A stretch of DNA of 21,091 nt. Source: JBKDZR01 sp047971485. GTDB taxonomy: Bacteria; Pseudomonadota; Alphaproteobacteria; Rhodobacterales; Rhodobacteraceae. Both the position numbers and the translations under genes were made by a program. Location: positions 1 through 21,091 of the forward strand of contig JBKDZR010000139.1 of assembly GCA_047971485.1 (NCBI GenBank). Direction: 5' to 3'. The notes under the pieces were generated by a model, which had not been told where the DNA came from, did no database searches, and saw only the letters and a program-made list of their open reading frames with translations. This document shows, piece after piece, positions 1-10,609 of the stretch; the first letter of the stretch is position 1; each line of letters starts with the position of its first letter.

Positions 1-255
1 CGTTTCTCCAGCGTGCCCTGGGAAGAGGGCGTGTTGCCAGGCCGCTTGCGTGAACTGATCTATGTGGCCATTGATGCCTCGACGACCCACATGTTTGATG
101 AAGGCACCCGCCAGCACATGGCCAATGCGCTGAAGCTGGGGGCCACCCCGCAAGAGATCATGGCCGTTCTGACCCTGACCAGCACGCTTGGCCTGCAATC
201 TGTGGATCTGGGTATGGCCATCCTGAATGAGGTGGAAAAGGCGCGGCAAGGCTAG
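1..255 (+). CDS. Carboxymuconolactone decarboxylase family protein, C-terminal part (5' truncated by window)
   Basis: The reading frame is open from base 1 and ends at TAG 253-255, so only the last 84 residues are visible. The segment RELIYVAIDAS, a conserved His in TRQH, and LGATPQEIMAVL follow the pattern of the carboxymuconolactone decarboxylase (CMD) fold: an alpha-helical core with a His and a 'GaTpeEI' turn. No CxxC is present in the visible part, so this is more like the non-redox gamma-CMD group than an AhpD-type peroxidase partner. It lies 92 bp before the TRAP operon on the same strand, but a palindromic operator sits in that gap, so it may be a separate transcription unit. CMD-like proteins often sit in aromatic or cyclic-compound catabolic clusters, which agrees with the neighbourhood. 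The exact substrate is unknown. Confidence 0.75.
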   Translation, partial: RFSSVPWEEGVLPGRLRELIYVAIDASTTHMFDEGTRQHMANALKLGATPQEIMAVLTLTSTLGLQSVDLGMAILNEVEKARQG

Positions 256-302
256 ATGGCCCGGTCGCCAACCTGCCACGGTGGTCGGAAAACCCGCAGG
301 TA

Positions 303-320
303 GATTTGTGATCAAAAATC
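303..320. promoter_or_regulatory. 18-bp palindromic operator candidate before the TRAP operon
   Basis: GATTTGTGATCAAAAATC is a dyad centred on TGATCA. Eight of nine base pairs are symmetric, the exception being G308 opposite A315. It is AT-rich in a GC-rich context and ends 27 bases before the dctP start codon, where a repressor would cover the promoter or the early transcript. TRAP operons are commonly controlled by GntR/FadR-type or LacI-type regulators that bind such dyads. No such regulator is encoded in the window, so the binding protein is unknown. Confidence 0.45.
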
Positions 321-347
321 ACCCAAGACATCACAGGAGGAGAAACG

Positions 348-1472
348 ATGAAATCTTTCAATCTTGGCGGGCGCGGTGCCCTTGCATCCGTTCTGGTGGC
401 TGCAGCCCTGGCCAATCCCGTCCTCGCATCGGCCGAGGTCCTGCGGGCGGCCAGTGGCGCCCCCCCGACCCATCCGGGCCATGACCCGATGTACACCACC
501 TTCGTGGCCGCCCTTGATGAGGCCAGCGAGGGTGGTTTGACTGCCCAGCTTCTGGGAACCGAGGTGGCCACGATGCGGGGGGCCATCTCGAACCTGCAGG
601 GCGGGATCCTGGATGTTGCCAATGTGCTGACCCTTTATTTCCCGGCCGAGTTTCCCAACAACATGCTGATCTCGGAATTGGCGGTCCTGGGGCAGAGCGG
701 TCAGGCGATGACGGGTGCAGTGACCGAGTACCTGATGTCCTGTTCGGCGTGCCTGGAGGAATTCACCTCGAAGGGTCTTGTTTATCTGGGCACGGGGGCG
801 ACAGCCAGTTACCAGCTTTTGACGCGCCGGCCGATCACCACGCTGGATGAGATGCGTGGCTTGCGGGTGCGCTCGGGTGGGGCACCGTTTACCCGCTTTG
901 CCGAGGCGATGGGCATCGTGCCGGTCGAAATTACCCTGGATGAGGAATACGAAGCGGTCGCCAGTGGGTTGATCGACGGTTTGATGAACCCGCCGGTCAA
1001 CCTGATGAATGGCCGTCTTTATGAAATCCTGGGTCATGTGACCGAGTTGAACATCGGTACATTCCATGCGGCGTCGGGCTTTACCGTGCGCCAGCAGACC
1101 TGGCAAAGGCTGAATGTCGAGCAACGTGGTCAGTTGCTGCGCGCGGCGGTTGCCGGCATTGCCGCCTCGGCGCCCGGGTTTGACGCGGTGAATGCGCTGG
1201 CCCTGGAACATGCCGAGGTGCATCAGCCGAACGCCGAGGTGGTGGCCGCCGTGGATGGTTATCGTCAGCAGGCGGTTGAGGATACCATCCAAATGGGGGC
1301 CGACCACTATAACCTGGAAAATGCAGCGGCCGAGATCGAGCGCTTCGTTGCCTTGGTGGACAAGTGGAACGGCATCATCGCTGAGATCGGACCCGATGAT
1401 CAGCCCGCCATGATCGAACGCCTGTATCAGGAGGTGTTCAACAACGTCGATCTTTCGACTTACGGGATGTGA
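348..1472 (+). CDS. dctP: TRAP transporter substrate-binding protein (DctP family)
   Basis: This 374-residue periplasmic solute receptor would capture an organic acid and deliver it to the DctQM permease. A Sec signal peptide covers about residues 1-29 (positively charged start, hydrophobic ALASVLVAAALA, cleavage after ASA). The mature part has the DctP layout, including LDEMRGLRVRSGG at about 166-178, where Arg175 aligns with the arginine that pairs with the ligand carboxylate in this family. The VPVEITLDEEYEAVASGLIDG segment at about 191-211 is also typical. The start is supported by AGGAGG ten bases upstream of ATG. It is the first gene of a dctP-dctQ-dctM-SDR operon, with an operator upstream and a hairpin just after its stop. 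The substrate cannot be read from sequence; the nearby BVMO pathway makes a carboxylate from cyclic-compound breakdown possible, but that is inference. Confidence 0.9.
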   Translation: MKSFNLGGRGALASVLVAAALANPVLASAEVLRAASGAPPTHPGHDPMYTTFVAALDEASEGGLTAQLLGTEVATMRGAISNLQGGILDVANVLTLYFPAEFPNNMLISELAVLGQSGQAMTGAVTEYLMSCSACLEEFTSKGLVYLGTGATASYQLLTRRPITTLDEMRGLRVRSGGAPFTRFAEAMGIVPVEITLDEEYEAVASGLIDGLMNPPVNLMNGRLYEILGHVTELNIGTFHAASGFTVRQQTWQRLNVEQRGQLLRAAVAGIAASAPGFDAVNALALEHAEVHQPNAEVVAAVDGYRQQAVEDTIQMGADHYNLENAAAEIERFVALVDKWNGIIAEIGPDDQPAMIERLYQEVFNNVDLSTYGM

Positions 1473-1481
1473 TCCCCCCGG

Positions 1482-1513
1482 GGGCCGCAGGGCGTTTCCC
1501 CGACCTGCGGCCC
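1482..1513 (+). terminator. Intercistronic hairpin between dctP and dctQ (attenuator or mRNA stabiliser)
   Basis: A perfect 10-bp stem, GGGCCGCAGG (1482-1491) with CCTGCGGCCC (1504-1513), encloses a 12-base loop and is followed by GTCTTTTCC. It starts 10 bases after the dctP stop. The short T-run suggests partial termination, and a stem here would also protect the 3' end of dctP mRNA. Either way the binding protein would be made in excess over the permease, as TRAP systems need. Confidence 0.6.
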
Positions 1514-1545
1514 GTCTTTTCCGATCTGATCGAAGGACCCCGGTC

Positions 1546-2094
1546 ATGCGAAATTTCCTGCGCCATCTGGAGGTGGCGGAAAAGCGGCTCAGTGCTGGCC
1601 TCGCCGTGTTGGGCGGGCTGGGTGCGGGTCTGGCGATGCTGATGATCGTGGCCGATGTCTGCCTGCGTTTGGTCGGATCACAGGTTCCGGGCACTTATGT
1701 CGTAACCACCGCCTATTTCATGTTGATGCTGACATTCCTGCCGCTGATGCGTGTTCAGTCCGAGGATCGGATGATCTCGGTCGATGCGCTGTACATGACG
1801 CTGGGGCCGGCGATGCAGCGGGTGCTGATCCTGCTGGGACAGGTCCTGTCGCTGATCTGCTATGGTGCGCTGGCCTATGCCACCTTGCGCGATGCCTTGG
1901 GCAAAACCGCGTCGCGCAGTTACGCGTTGTCGGGGACATTGGCTGTGCCGACCTGGCCCGGGTACTATATCCTGCCGGTTTGTTTCGCGTTGACCCTGCT
2001 GGCGGTTCTGGTGGCGATCATGGTGCACCGGGGGCGTCTGCGCGACATCGCCGAGGCCGACCCGATCATGGCCGACAGGGATGACCGGTCATGA
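1546..2094 (+). CDS. dctQ: TRAP transporter small permease subunit (DctQ family)
   Basis: This 182-residue inner-membrane protein has four hydrophobic segments, at about 20-42, 51-68, 85-107 and 130-152, the standard DctQ topology and length. The loop FLPLMRVQSEDRMISVD between segments 2 and 3 resembles the conserved region that contacts the large subunit. It forms the membrane domain of the TRAP transporter with DctM. GAAGGA upstream serves as ribosome binding site. Its stop overlaps the dctM start by four bases (ATGA at 2091-2094), so the two subunits are translationally coupled. Small TRAP subunits are poorly conserved, so assignment rests on topology and context as much as on sequence. 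Confidence 0.88.
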   Translation: MRNFLRHLEVAEKRLSAGLAVLGGLGAGLAMLMIVADVCLRLVGSQVPGTYVVTTAYFMLMLTFLPLMRVQSEDRMISVDALYMTLGPAMQRVLILLGQVLSLICYGALAYATLRDALGKTASRSYALSGTLAVPTWPGYYILPVCFALTLLAVLVAIMVHRGRLRDIAEADPIMADRDDRS

Positions 2095-3389
2095 GCGGCA
2101 TTGCTATCGGGATTTCGGGTGTCATCGGGCTGGTCGTGCTGATCGCTTTGCGCGTGCCTGTTGCCGTTGCCCTTGTGACCGTGTCCTTTGTCGGGTTGGC
2201 CGTGCTGCTGGATGTGAATGCGGCCTGGTCGATCCTGACCAGCGTGCCCCATGAATTCGCGGCCAGTTGGACGCTGAGCGCCGTGCCGATGTTCCTTGTC
2301 ATGGGCTATGTCAGCTTCAAGTCGAAGATGACGAGCAACTTGTTCAACGTGGCAAAGGCCCTGTTTGCCTGGATGCCCGGCAGCCTGGCCATTTCCAGTA
2401 TCTTTGCCTGTACCGGTTTTGCCAGTGTTTGCGGGTCGTCCATCGCGACAGCGGCGGCCATGGGGCGCATCGCCATCCCCGAGATGGTCCGCGCGGGCTA
2501 TAACCCCAACATCGCCTGTGGAGCCGTAGCCGCAGGGGGCACCATCGGCGCTTTGATCCCGCCTTCGATCATCCTGATCATCTATGGGATTTTCAGCCAG
2601 ACCTCTGTCCTGGATCTTTTTGTCGGCGGCATCGGGGTTGGGCTGATCTCGGCGCTGGGATATGCGGCGGCGGTGCTGGTGCTGTCGCTGGTCCGTCCGG
2701 ATCTGGTGCCGCGTCGTCTTCAGGGTACGGATGCGCCGCCCATTGGCCCCAGCCTGATTGCGGCGGCCCCGGTCTTGTTGCTGATCGTGATCATTTTTGG
2801 CGGGCTGTTCAGCGGCATCTTTACCGCGACTGAGGCGGGTGCCGTCGGGGCTTTGTCGGCTATTGTCATCGGGGCGGTGCTGCGCCGGATTTCACTGCGG
2901 GATGTGCTGGATTCCCTGGTCGAAACGGCGATGACCTGCGCGGGGCTGTTCATCATCGCGATCGGGGCGACAATGTTGACCCGCTTTCTGGCGATCTCGG
3001 GTACCGGCACTTTCATCCTGACCTTCGTCAACGAGATGAACCTGGGGTACTGGCAGCTGATGATCGCCATCGCACTGGTCTATCTGGTGCTTGGGATGTT
3101 CATGGATCCGATCGGCTGCCTGCTGCTGACCTTGCCCATCTTCCTGCCCATCGCCAGGGCCCATGATCTGGATCCGATCTGGTTTGGTGTGCTTGTGGCG
3201 AAGCTGCTGGAGATTGGGATGATCAGCCCGCCTTTCGGATTGAATGTGTTTGTCATCCGGGGACTTGTCGGGCGGATGACCTCGCTGACCGGGATTTTCA
3301 AGGGGGTTTTGCCGTTCCTGGTCGCAGATATCGGGGTGATCGTTCTGATGATTGCGGTGCCAGGCCTTGTCACCATTCTGTTGCACTGA
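2091..3389 (+). CDS. dctM: TRAP transporter large permease subunit (DctM family)
   Basis: This 432-residue polytopic membrane protein has about 12 hydrophobic segments and is the ion-coupled transport subunit of the TRAP system. Family hallmarks are present: GSSIAT (115-120), IPEMVRAGY (129-137), GGTIGALIPPS (149-159) followed by IIYG, and PPFGLNVFVI near the C terminus. The length matches the family (about 425-440). It overlaps dctQ by ATGA and is followed after 17 bp by an SDR gene on the same strand, so the SDR is probably part of the operon and may act on the imported substrate. No frameshift or missing motif was seen. Confidence 0.93.
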   Translation: MSGIAIGISGVIGLVVLIALRVPVAVALVTVSFVGLAVLLDVNAAWSILTSVPHEFAASWTLSAVPMFLVMGYVSFKSKMTSNLFNVAKALFAWMPGSLAISSIFACTGFASVCGSSIATAAAMGRIAIPEMVRAGYNPNIACGAVAAGGTIGALIPPSIILIIYGIFSQTSVLDLFVGGIGVGLISALGYAAAVLVLSLVRPDLVPRRLQGTDAPPIGPSLIAAAPVLLLIVIIFGGLFSGIFTATEAGAVGALSAIVIGAVLRRISLRDVLDSLVETAMTCAGLFIIAIGATMLTRFLAISGTGTFILTFVNEMNLGYWQLMIAIALVYLVLGMFMDPIGCLLLTLPIFLPIARAHDLDPIWFGVLVAKLLEIGMISPPFGLNVFVIRGLVGRMTSLTGIFKGVLPFLVADIGVIVLMIAVPGLVTILLH

Positions 3390-3406
3390 GATGAAGGGGT
3401 TGCCAG

Positions 3407-4180
3407 ATGATCCGTCCACTTGCCTGTGTCACGGGCTGCAACAGGGGCTTGGGGCGCGGTATTTCCGCCGCGCTTGCGATCGGGGGCTTTGACATCATTG
3501 GCGTTGACCGGGCCAGGACCGAGGATACCCGGCACACCCGTGGGCTGGTGGAACAGGCCGGGGGACAGATGCGCTTTGTGTCCTGCGATATTGCGGATAC
3601 GGCGGCTGTAGTGGGGCTTGAAGCGCAGCTGGCGGATAGGGGGCCGGTGCACTGTCTGGTCAACAATGCCGGGGTCCAGACCCGGGAAAGGGTGTCCCTG
3701 CTGGACCTGACGCCTGATGAATTTGATCGCGTCCTGTCCGTCAACCTGCGTGGCACCTTTTTCCTGACCCAGAAGATAGCCGGTCTGATGCGGGCCGATC
3801 CGCCCAACCCGGATCTCGGGGTGCGCAGTATCATCACCGTCACGTCTTCGGCGGCACAGGCTGCCAATCCGCAGACGGCCGCCTATTGTTTGTCTAAATC
3901 GGCCCTGTCGATGATGGTCCGGCTTTTTGCCCTGGAACTGGCCGGTGATGGGATTGCCAGCTATGAACTGCGTCCCGGCCTGATCCGCACACCGATGACC
4001 GGGCCGGACCTGCGCCCCTATGAGGCGATGTTCAGCAGCGGCCGTGTCCCTGCTGGCGACTGGGGCAGTATTGAGCAGATCGGTACCGCTGTGGCCACCC
4101 TGGCGCGTGGTGGCTTGCCCTATTGCACGGGGGAGGTTGTCAACATCTCTGGTGGATTCCAGATCGAACAGATCGGCTGA
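3407..4180 (+). CDS. SDR family NAD(P)-dependent oxidoreductase
   Basis: This 257-residue classical short-chain dehydrogenase/reductase has the cofactor motif TGCNRGLG (9-16), with Asp34 after the second strand, which favours NAD(H). The NNAG motif is at 86-89, and the catalytic Ser148, Tyr160 and Lys164 lie in the YxxxK pattern. The C terminus has the usual GEVVNISGG stretch. It would oxidise or reduce a hydroxyl or ketone group. It follows dctM by 17 bp with AAGGGG as ribosome binding site, so it is the last gene of the TRAP operon. It converges with the MFS gene with only 12 bp between stops and no clear terminator. It is one of three SDR genes around the BVMO; which alcohol each uses cannot be told. 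Confidence 0.88.
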   Translation: MIRPLACVTGCNRGLGRGISAALAIGGFDIIGVDRARTEDTRHTRGLVEQAGGQMRFVSCDIADTAAVVGLEAQLADRGPVHCLVNNAGVQTRERVSLLDLTPDEFDRVLSVNLRGTFFLTQKIAGLMRADPPNPDLGVRSIITVTSSAAQAANPQTAAYCLSKSALSMMVRLFALELAGDGIASYELRPGLIRTPMTGPDLRPYEAMFSSGRVPAGDWGSIEQIGTAVATLARGGLPYCTGEVVNISGGFQIEQIG

Positions 4181-4192
4181 GAAGGGGCGCGG

Positions 4193-5380
4193 TTATCCGG
4201 GTTCCAGCCCCCACCATAGCGCCGCCAGGACGGCAATTCCGACCAAGGCCAGTAACAGTGGTAAGGCGTTGATATTGACCAGCGGCATGAAGACGACCAC
4301 GGCCAGCGCGCCTACCGACATCTGTACACAGCCTGATAATCCAGCCGCCCGGCCCAGTGCCCCGGGTACTGCGCCGGTGGCCCCGGTCATCGCATTGGGA
4401 ATGGTCAGGCCATGGCCAAAGCTCATCGCAGCGGCAATGGCGAACAGTGCCCCATAGCCCGAAGCGATCCCGGTGAAGATCAGGGCAAGTCCGGCCAAGG
4501 CGCTAAAGGCGGTTACACAAGTGCCGGCAGTGATCATCCGGTTGATCCCGTGACGTGCTACAGTCCGGGTCGAGAGCAGATTGGCGATGAGGAAGGACGC
4601 AGCCGGGATGGAAAAGAGTGGGGCATATTGGGCCGGGGTCAGGCCGTGAAGGGTGCTCAGCAGAAAGGGCGTGCTGTTCAGAAAGGTATGGTTCGCGGCT
4701 GAGGCCAGGGCGATCTGTCCTGTATAGGCGCGGAACCGCCGCGATCCCAACAGGGTGGCAAAGCCGGCCCGAGTGGGTTCGGTTTGATCTGGCTGATCAT
4801 GGACCAGCCGTGCGGCGGCCAGCAGGATGATCCCCCCGATCCCGGACAGAAAGGCAAAATTCCCGCGCCACCCCACGGCGGCCTCAATCGTGCCGCCGAT
4901 GCTGGGGGCAAGCATCGGCAGGACCATCATGCCAAGCGACAGATAGCCGATCAGTCCGGCCGCCTGTGTCTCGGAATTGCGTTCCCGCAGCAGCGCACTG
5001 GCAGAAACAAGCCCGGCCGAGGCCCCGATTGCCTGTATCATGCGGCCAGCCATGAACAGCACGGCGGTTTCCGCTATCAGGCAGATCAGACTGCCGAGGA
5101 TGAACAGTGCAAGTCCCCCCAGCAGGGGCCGCCGCCGTCCAAAACGGTCGGAAAGCGCACCGACGAAAAGCTGGGGCAGGGCCACAGCCAGCAAATAGCC
5201 TGCCTGCAACAGCGCTGTGCCTTGCTGTGAAATGTCAAAGTCCGCACGCAAGGAGGGCAGGGACGGGCCGATCAGGGTCATCCCGGTGATGCCCAGCCCG
5301 GCCCCCAGGGCAAGCGTGACCATCAGCCCAAGCGTGGCCCCGTCTCTGGCAGATCCTGGGCCCGTATCTGATCGCGTCAC
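4193..5380 (-). CDS. MFS transporter, Bcr/CflA-like drug or metabolite exporter
   Basis: This is an inner-membrane major facilitator protein with about 12 hydrophobic helices. Motif A, GALSDRFGRRR, lies at about residues 74-84 between helices 2 and 3, and the helix 4-5 region GRMIQAIGASAGLVSASALLRE-type pattern is characteristic of the Bcr/CflA subfamily (drug:H+ antiporters). The open frame extends 73 codons further upstream, but that part is hydrophilic, lies inside the BVMO gene and has no ribosome site. AGGAGG five bases before the GTG at 5380 fixes the start, giving 395 residues, usual for the family. It sits 40 bp downstream of the BVMO gene and is probably cotranscribed with it, so it may export a toxic intermediate or a by-product. 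The substrate is inferred only from context. Confidence 0.85.
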   Translation of the reverse strand: MTRSDTGPGSARDGATLGLMVTLALGAGLGITGMTLIGPSLPSLRADFDISQQGTALLQAGYLLAVALPQLFVGALSDRFGRRRPLLGGLALFILGSLICLIAETAVLFMAGRMIQAIGASAGLVSASALLRERNSETQAAGLIGYLSLGMMVLPMLAPSIGGTIEAAVGWRGNFAFLSGIGGIILLAAARLVHDQPDQTEPTRAGFATLLGSRRFRAYTGQIALASAANHTFLNSTPFLLSTLHGLTPAQYAPLFSIPAASFLIANLLSTRTVARHGINRMITAGTCVTAFSALAGLALIFTGIASGYGALFAIAAAMSFGHGLTIPNAMTGATGAVPGALGRAAGLSGCVQMSVGALAVVVFMPLVNINALPLLLALVGIAVLAALWWGLEPG

Positions 5381-5420
5381 CTGGACCTCCTGGTTTGTGG
5401 CCCCATGTTCGTGTGCCGTG

Positions 5421-7040
<1,620 letters not shown>

Positions 7041-7103
7041 GATGTCCTCCGGGGCTGGGGCGGATTCCCTCTGATGAGAGAGAAGCCTACCTATTCATTG
7101 TTT

Positions 7104-7132
7104 TTCATACTAATTGGTAACATTCGAGTCAG
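7104..7132 (-). promoter_or_regulatory. Putative sigma-70 promoter of the BVMO-MFS unit
   Basis: On the minus strand CTGACT (7132-7127) and TATGAA (7109-7104) are separated by exactly 17 bases. They lie in the AT-rich gap upstream of the BVMO gene, about 65 bases before its ATG. The candidate operator at 7108-7119 fills the spacer and touches the -10 hexamer, the position expected for a repressor. Both hexamers are imperfect matches. Confidence 0.35.
7108..7119. promoter_or_regulatory. Operator copy 1, TACT-N4-GGTA
   Basis: TACTAATTGGTA is a dyad with one mismatched pair (T in one half, G in the other). It belongs to the same pattern as the sites at 9513-9524 and 9611-9622, and all three lie in promoter gaps of the ring-cleavage gene module. 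It overlaps the predicted -10 region of the BVMO promoter. Confidence 0.45.
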
Positions 7133-7153
7133 AAAAACCCGGGCTGGCCGGAT
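7133..7153 (-). terminator. Possible rho-independent terminator after the acyl-CoA synthetase gene
   Basis: On the minus strand ATCCGG (7153-7148) pairs with CCGGGT (7142-7137) around a CCAGC loop; one pair is T:G. The run TTTTTC follows directly. It starts about 11 bases past the ligase stop and would end that transcript just before the BVMO promoter, so the two units would be transcribed separately. The stem is short. Confidence 0.4.
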
Positions 7154-7163
7154 CGTTTTGGGG

Positions 7164-8708
<1,545 letters not shown>

Positions 8709-8709
8709 C

Positions 8710-9444
8710 TTAACTTTGCCCTTCGCTTGCCATGTCCCAGGGGCCATTCAGGCTGAACCCCGCATCGACGACGATATTCTGGCCGGTGATACCGCGCGCG
8801 CCGTCGCTGCACAGAAACCAGGCGGTTTCTGCGATCTCGGCGGGATCAAGGATCCGATCTTGCAGGCTTGCCGCCCGCAGCCGTGCCTCGGATCGTTGGC
8901 CATTGGCGAAGGCGGCCAGCAGGGGGGCGGTGGCCACATAGCCGGGGGAGATCGCGTTGACCCGGATGCCATCGCGCCCCCATTCCCGGGCCAGTTGGCG
9001 GATCAGTTGCAGGACGGCGGCCTTTGATGGGGCGTAGCCGTGCAGGCGCAAGACATTGGTGGCGGTCATCGAGGCTATGGAAATCAGGCTTCCCTGGCTT
9101 TGGCGCATCCGCGCAGCGAAGGCCCGGCAGATCAGGAAGGTGCCGGTCAGATTGACATCGACGACGCGCCGAAAGTCCTGAACCGTCAGATCGGCGGGCG
9201 CCAGCATCGGGTGCGAGATGCCCGCAGCGTGCAGAACCGCAGTGGGGGTGCCGTGGCTGTCCACCCATTCGGTAAGGGCCGAGACCTCATCCTCGTTGGC
9301 GACGTCGCAGGTAAAGGCAGGCCCGGTGACGCCCGCGATATCCTGGTCCGCGACCAAAACACGCCATCCGCCCTGGGCAAAGCGTTGCGCGCAGGCCGCG
9401 CCGATGCCGCGTGCTCCGCCGGTTACGACATTGATCTTTCCCAT
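8710..9444 (-). CDS. SDR family oxidoreductase, coupled to acyl-CoA synthetase
   Basis: This 244-residue classical short-chain dehydrogenase has TGGARGIG (8-15) with an Asp after the second strand (VADQD), favouring NAD(H). The usual NNAG is AAG here (73-75). The catalytic Ser125, Tyr137 and Lys141 are present, as is the cofactor-binding PGYVAT. An upstream in-frame start (9507) would add a proline- and glycine-rich, non-SDR stretch. The ATG at 9444 is preceded by GGAGG at four bases and begins exactly where the fold begins, so it is preferred. The gene heads the SDR-ligase operon and is separated by one base from the ligase. Its likely job is oxidation of the starting alcohol to the BVMO ketone or of the hydroxy acid after ring opening; the choice is inference. 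Confidence 0.87.
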   Translation of the reverse strand: MGKINVVTGGARGIGAACAQRFAQGGWRVLVADQDIAGVTGPAFTCDVANEDEVSALTEWVDSHGTPTAVLHAAGISHPMLAPADLTVQDFRRVVDVNLTGTFLICRAFAARMRQSQGSLISIASMTATNVLRLHGYAPSKAAVLQLIRQLAREWGRDGIRVNAISPGYVATAPLLAAFANGQRSEARLRAASLQDRILDPAEIAETAWFLCSDGARGITGQNIVVDAGFSLNGPWDMASEGQS

Positions 9445-9512
9445 CGTGCCTCCAGTTCCTCCGCTCTGGTTTCCCGGTCTGGGTGGGTCGGCAGGAAACC
9501 ACGACAAAAAAC

Positions 9513-9524
9513 TACTCTAGAGTA
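9513..9524. promoter_or_regulatory. Operator copy 2, TACT-CTAG-AGTA (perfect palindrome)
   Basis: CTACTCTAGAGTAG (9512-9525) is a perfect 14-bp palindrome. Its core TACT-N4-AGTA matches the sites at 7108-7119 and 9611-9622. It sits 69 bases before the SDR start at 9444, in the AT-rich divergent promoter region. Confidence 0.5.
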
Positions 9525-9604
9525 GGTTTCAGATTCAATAGATAAATTAGAGTGTCATGTTATTTAATGCTTTATTTGGTTTTGTGGGGTGGATTGACGG
9601 CCAA

Positions 9605-9633
9605 GATTTATACTAATAAGTACTATTTATAAT
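9605..9633 (+). promoter_or_regulatory. Putative promoter of the hydrolase-SDR unit
   Basis: A consensus -10 box, TATAAT, lies at 9628-9633, with a weak -35 position GATTTA (9605-9610) seventeen bases upstream. The operator copy at 9611-9622 fills most of the spacer. The gap 9445-9658 is strikingly AT-rich compared with the rest of the window. Confidence 0.4.
9611..9622. promoter_or_regulatory. Operator copy 3, TACT-AATA-AGTA
   Basis: TACTAATAAGTA shares the TACT-N4-AGTA dyad with copies at 7108-7119 and 9513-9524. It lies inside the spacer of the predicted hydrolase promoter, directly upstream of TATAAT. Confidence 0.5.
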
Positions 9634-9658
9634 ATGAAGGTAAGATGCGAGCACAGGC

Positions 9659-10609
9659 ATGCCCAGCCCGGAATTCATCAAGCTCTATAAGGCGATGGCC
9701 GCGCAGCCGCGTGTGCCGGCAACCGATGCCGAGCGCCTGGATGGCCTGATGGCCATGCGCCTGGGTATGGAAAAAGGGGCTGCGCGCAATGCCCTGCCCG
9801 AAGGTCTGGCTGTGGCCCCTGTCGATGGCGCGCCTCTGCCGGCCGAGTGCCTGATGCCTCGGGGGGCGCGTGAGGGCCGGGTCATCCTGTATCTGCATGG
9901 GGGCGCTTTTGCGTTGGGATCCATTGCCTCGCATCGTCATGTTGCGGCGTGGCTGGCCGAGGCTGCGGGATGTCCGGTGATCATTGCCGATTACCCCTTG
10001 GCGCCAGAGCATCCGTTCCCTGCTGCCGTCGAGGGGGTTGCGGACTTGTATCGGTGGCTGGTCGGGCAGGGTGCTCCTGTTGCCCTGGCCGGGGATTCGG
10101 CCGGGGCCAACCTTGCCTTGGTCACCGCAATGGCCGCTCAGACAACGCCTGTTGCCATCGCCACGCTGTCGCCCACCGTGGATGTGGGGGCTTTCTTCCG
10201 GGATCGGGGGGGCAACGCGGATCCATCCCTTGATGAAGCCATGATCGCTTGGGCCTTCGGCCTTTACTTGGGGGCAACGGACCCGGCGGACCCCCGTGTT
10301 TCCCCCATGGAAGGTGCCCTGGGCCGCCTGCCACCGACCTTCGTGCAATATGCCGAGGCCGAGGTTTTTGCCCCTGCCGCCCGGCGTTTCGTGGATCGGA
10401 TGCAGGCGGCTGGGGTCTTGGTCGAACAGGATATCTGGCCCGACATGGTGCATGCCTGGCACTGGTTTGCCCCGCGGCTGCCCGAGGCGCGGGACGCTTT
10501 GGCCCGGGCGGGTGCTTTCCTGTCTGCCGCCTTTGACCGACTTGACGAGGAGGAGAGGACCCCATGGAAACCGCAATCATTTCCGGCGGTGCGCAAGGCA
10601 TCGGATTAG
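9659..10609 (+). CDS. Alpha/beta hydrolase, HSL family (GDSAG), candidate lactone hydrolase
   Basis: This 316-residue carboxylester hydrolase belongs to the hormone-sensitive lipase group. The oxyanion-hole motif HGG is at 80-82, the nucleophile elbow GDSAG at 145-149 (Ser147) and the catalytic His265 in PDMVH. The acid position is unusual: the segment reads AEAEVFAPAA (232-241), so only Glu235 is a candidate and the usual following Asp is missing. Monoterpene epsilon-lactone hydrolases, which open BVMO products, belong to this family, and the gene shares an operator with the BVMO. The start ATG is the only one available after an in-frame upstream stop; the ribosome site is weak. Its 3' end overlaps the next SDR by 46 bp. 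A general esterase role is the alternative. Confidence 0.85.
   Translation: MPSPEFIKLYKAMAAQPRVPATDAERLDGLMAMRLGMEKGAARNALPEGLAVAPVDGAPLPAECLMPRGAREGRVILYLHGGAFALGSIASHRHVAAWLAEAAGCPVIIADYPLAPEHPFPAAVEGVADLYRWLVGQGAPVALAGDSAGANLALVTAMAAQTTPVAIATLSPTVDVGAFFRDRGGNADPSLDEAMIAWAFGLYLGATDPADPRVSPMEGALGRLPPTFVQYAEAEVFAPAARRFVDRMQAAGVLVEQDIWPDMVHAWHWFAPRLPEARDALARAGAFLSAAFDRLDEEERTPWKPQSFPAVRKASD

Noticed and set aside
312..1694. 460-codon minus-strand frame over dctP
   Set aside because: Antisense shadow: rich in Arg, His and Gln, no domain, and it opposes a complete TRAP receptor with signal peptide and ribosome site.
9645..9661. ATG at 9645 as the hydrolase start
   Set aside because: It has a better ribosome site (GAAGG) but is in a different frame from the hydrolase and gives no recognisable protein.
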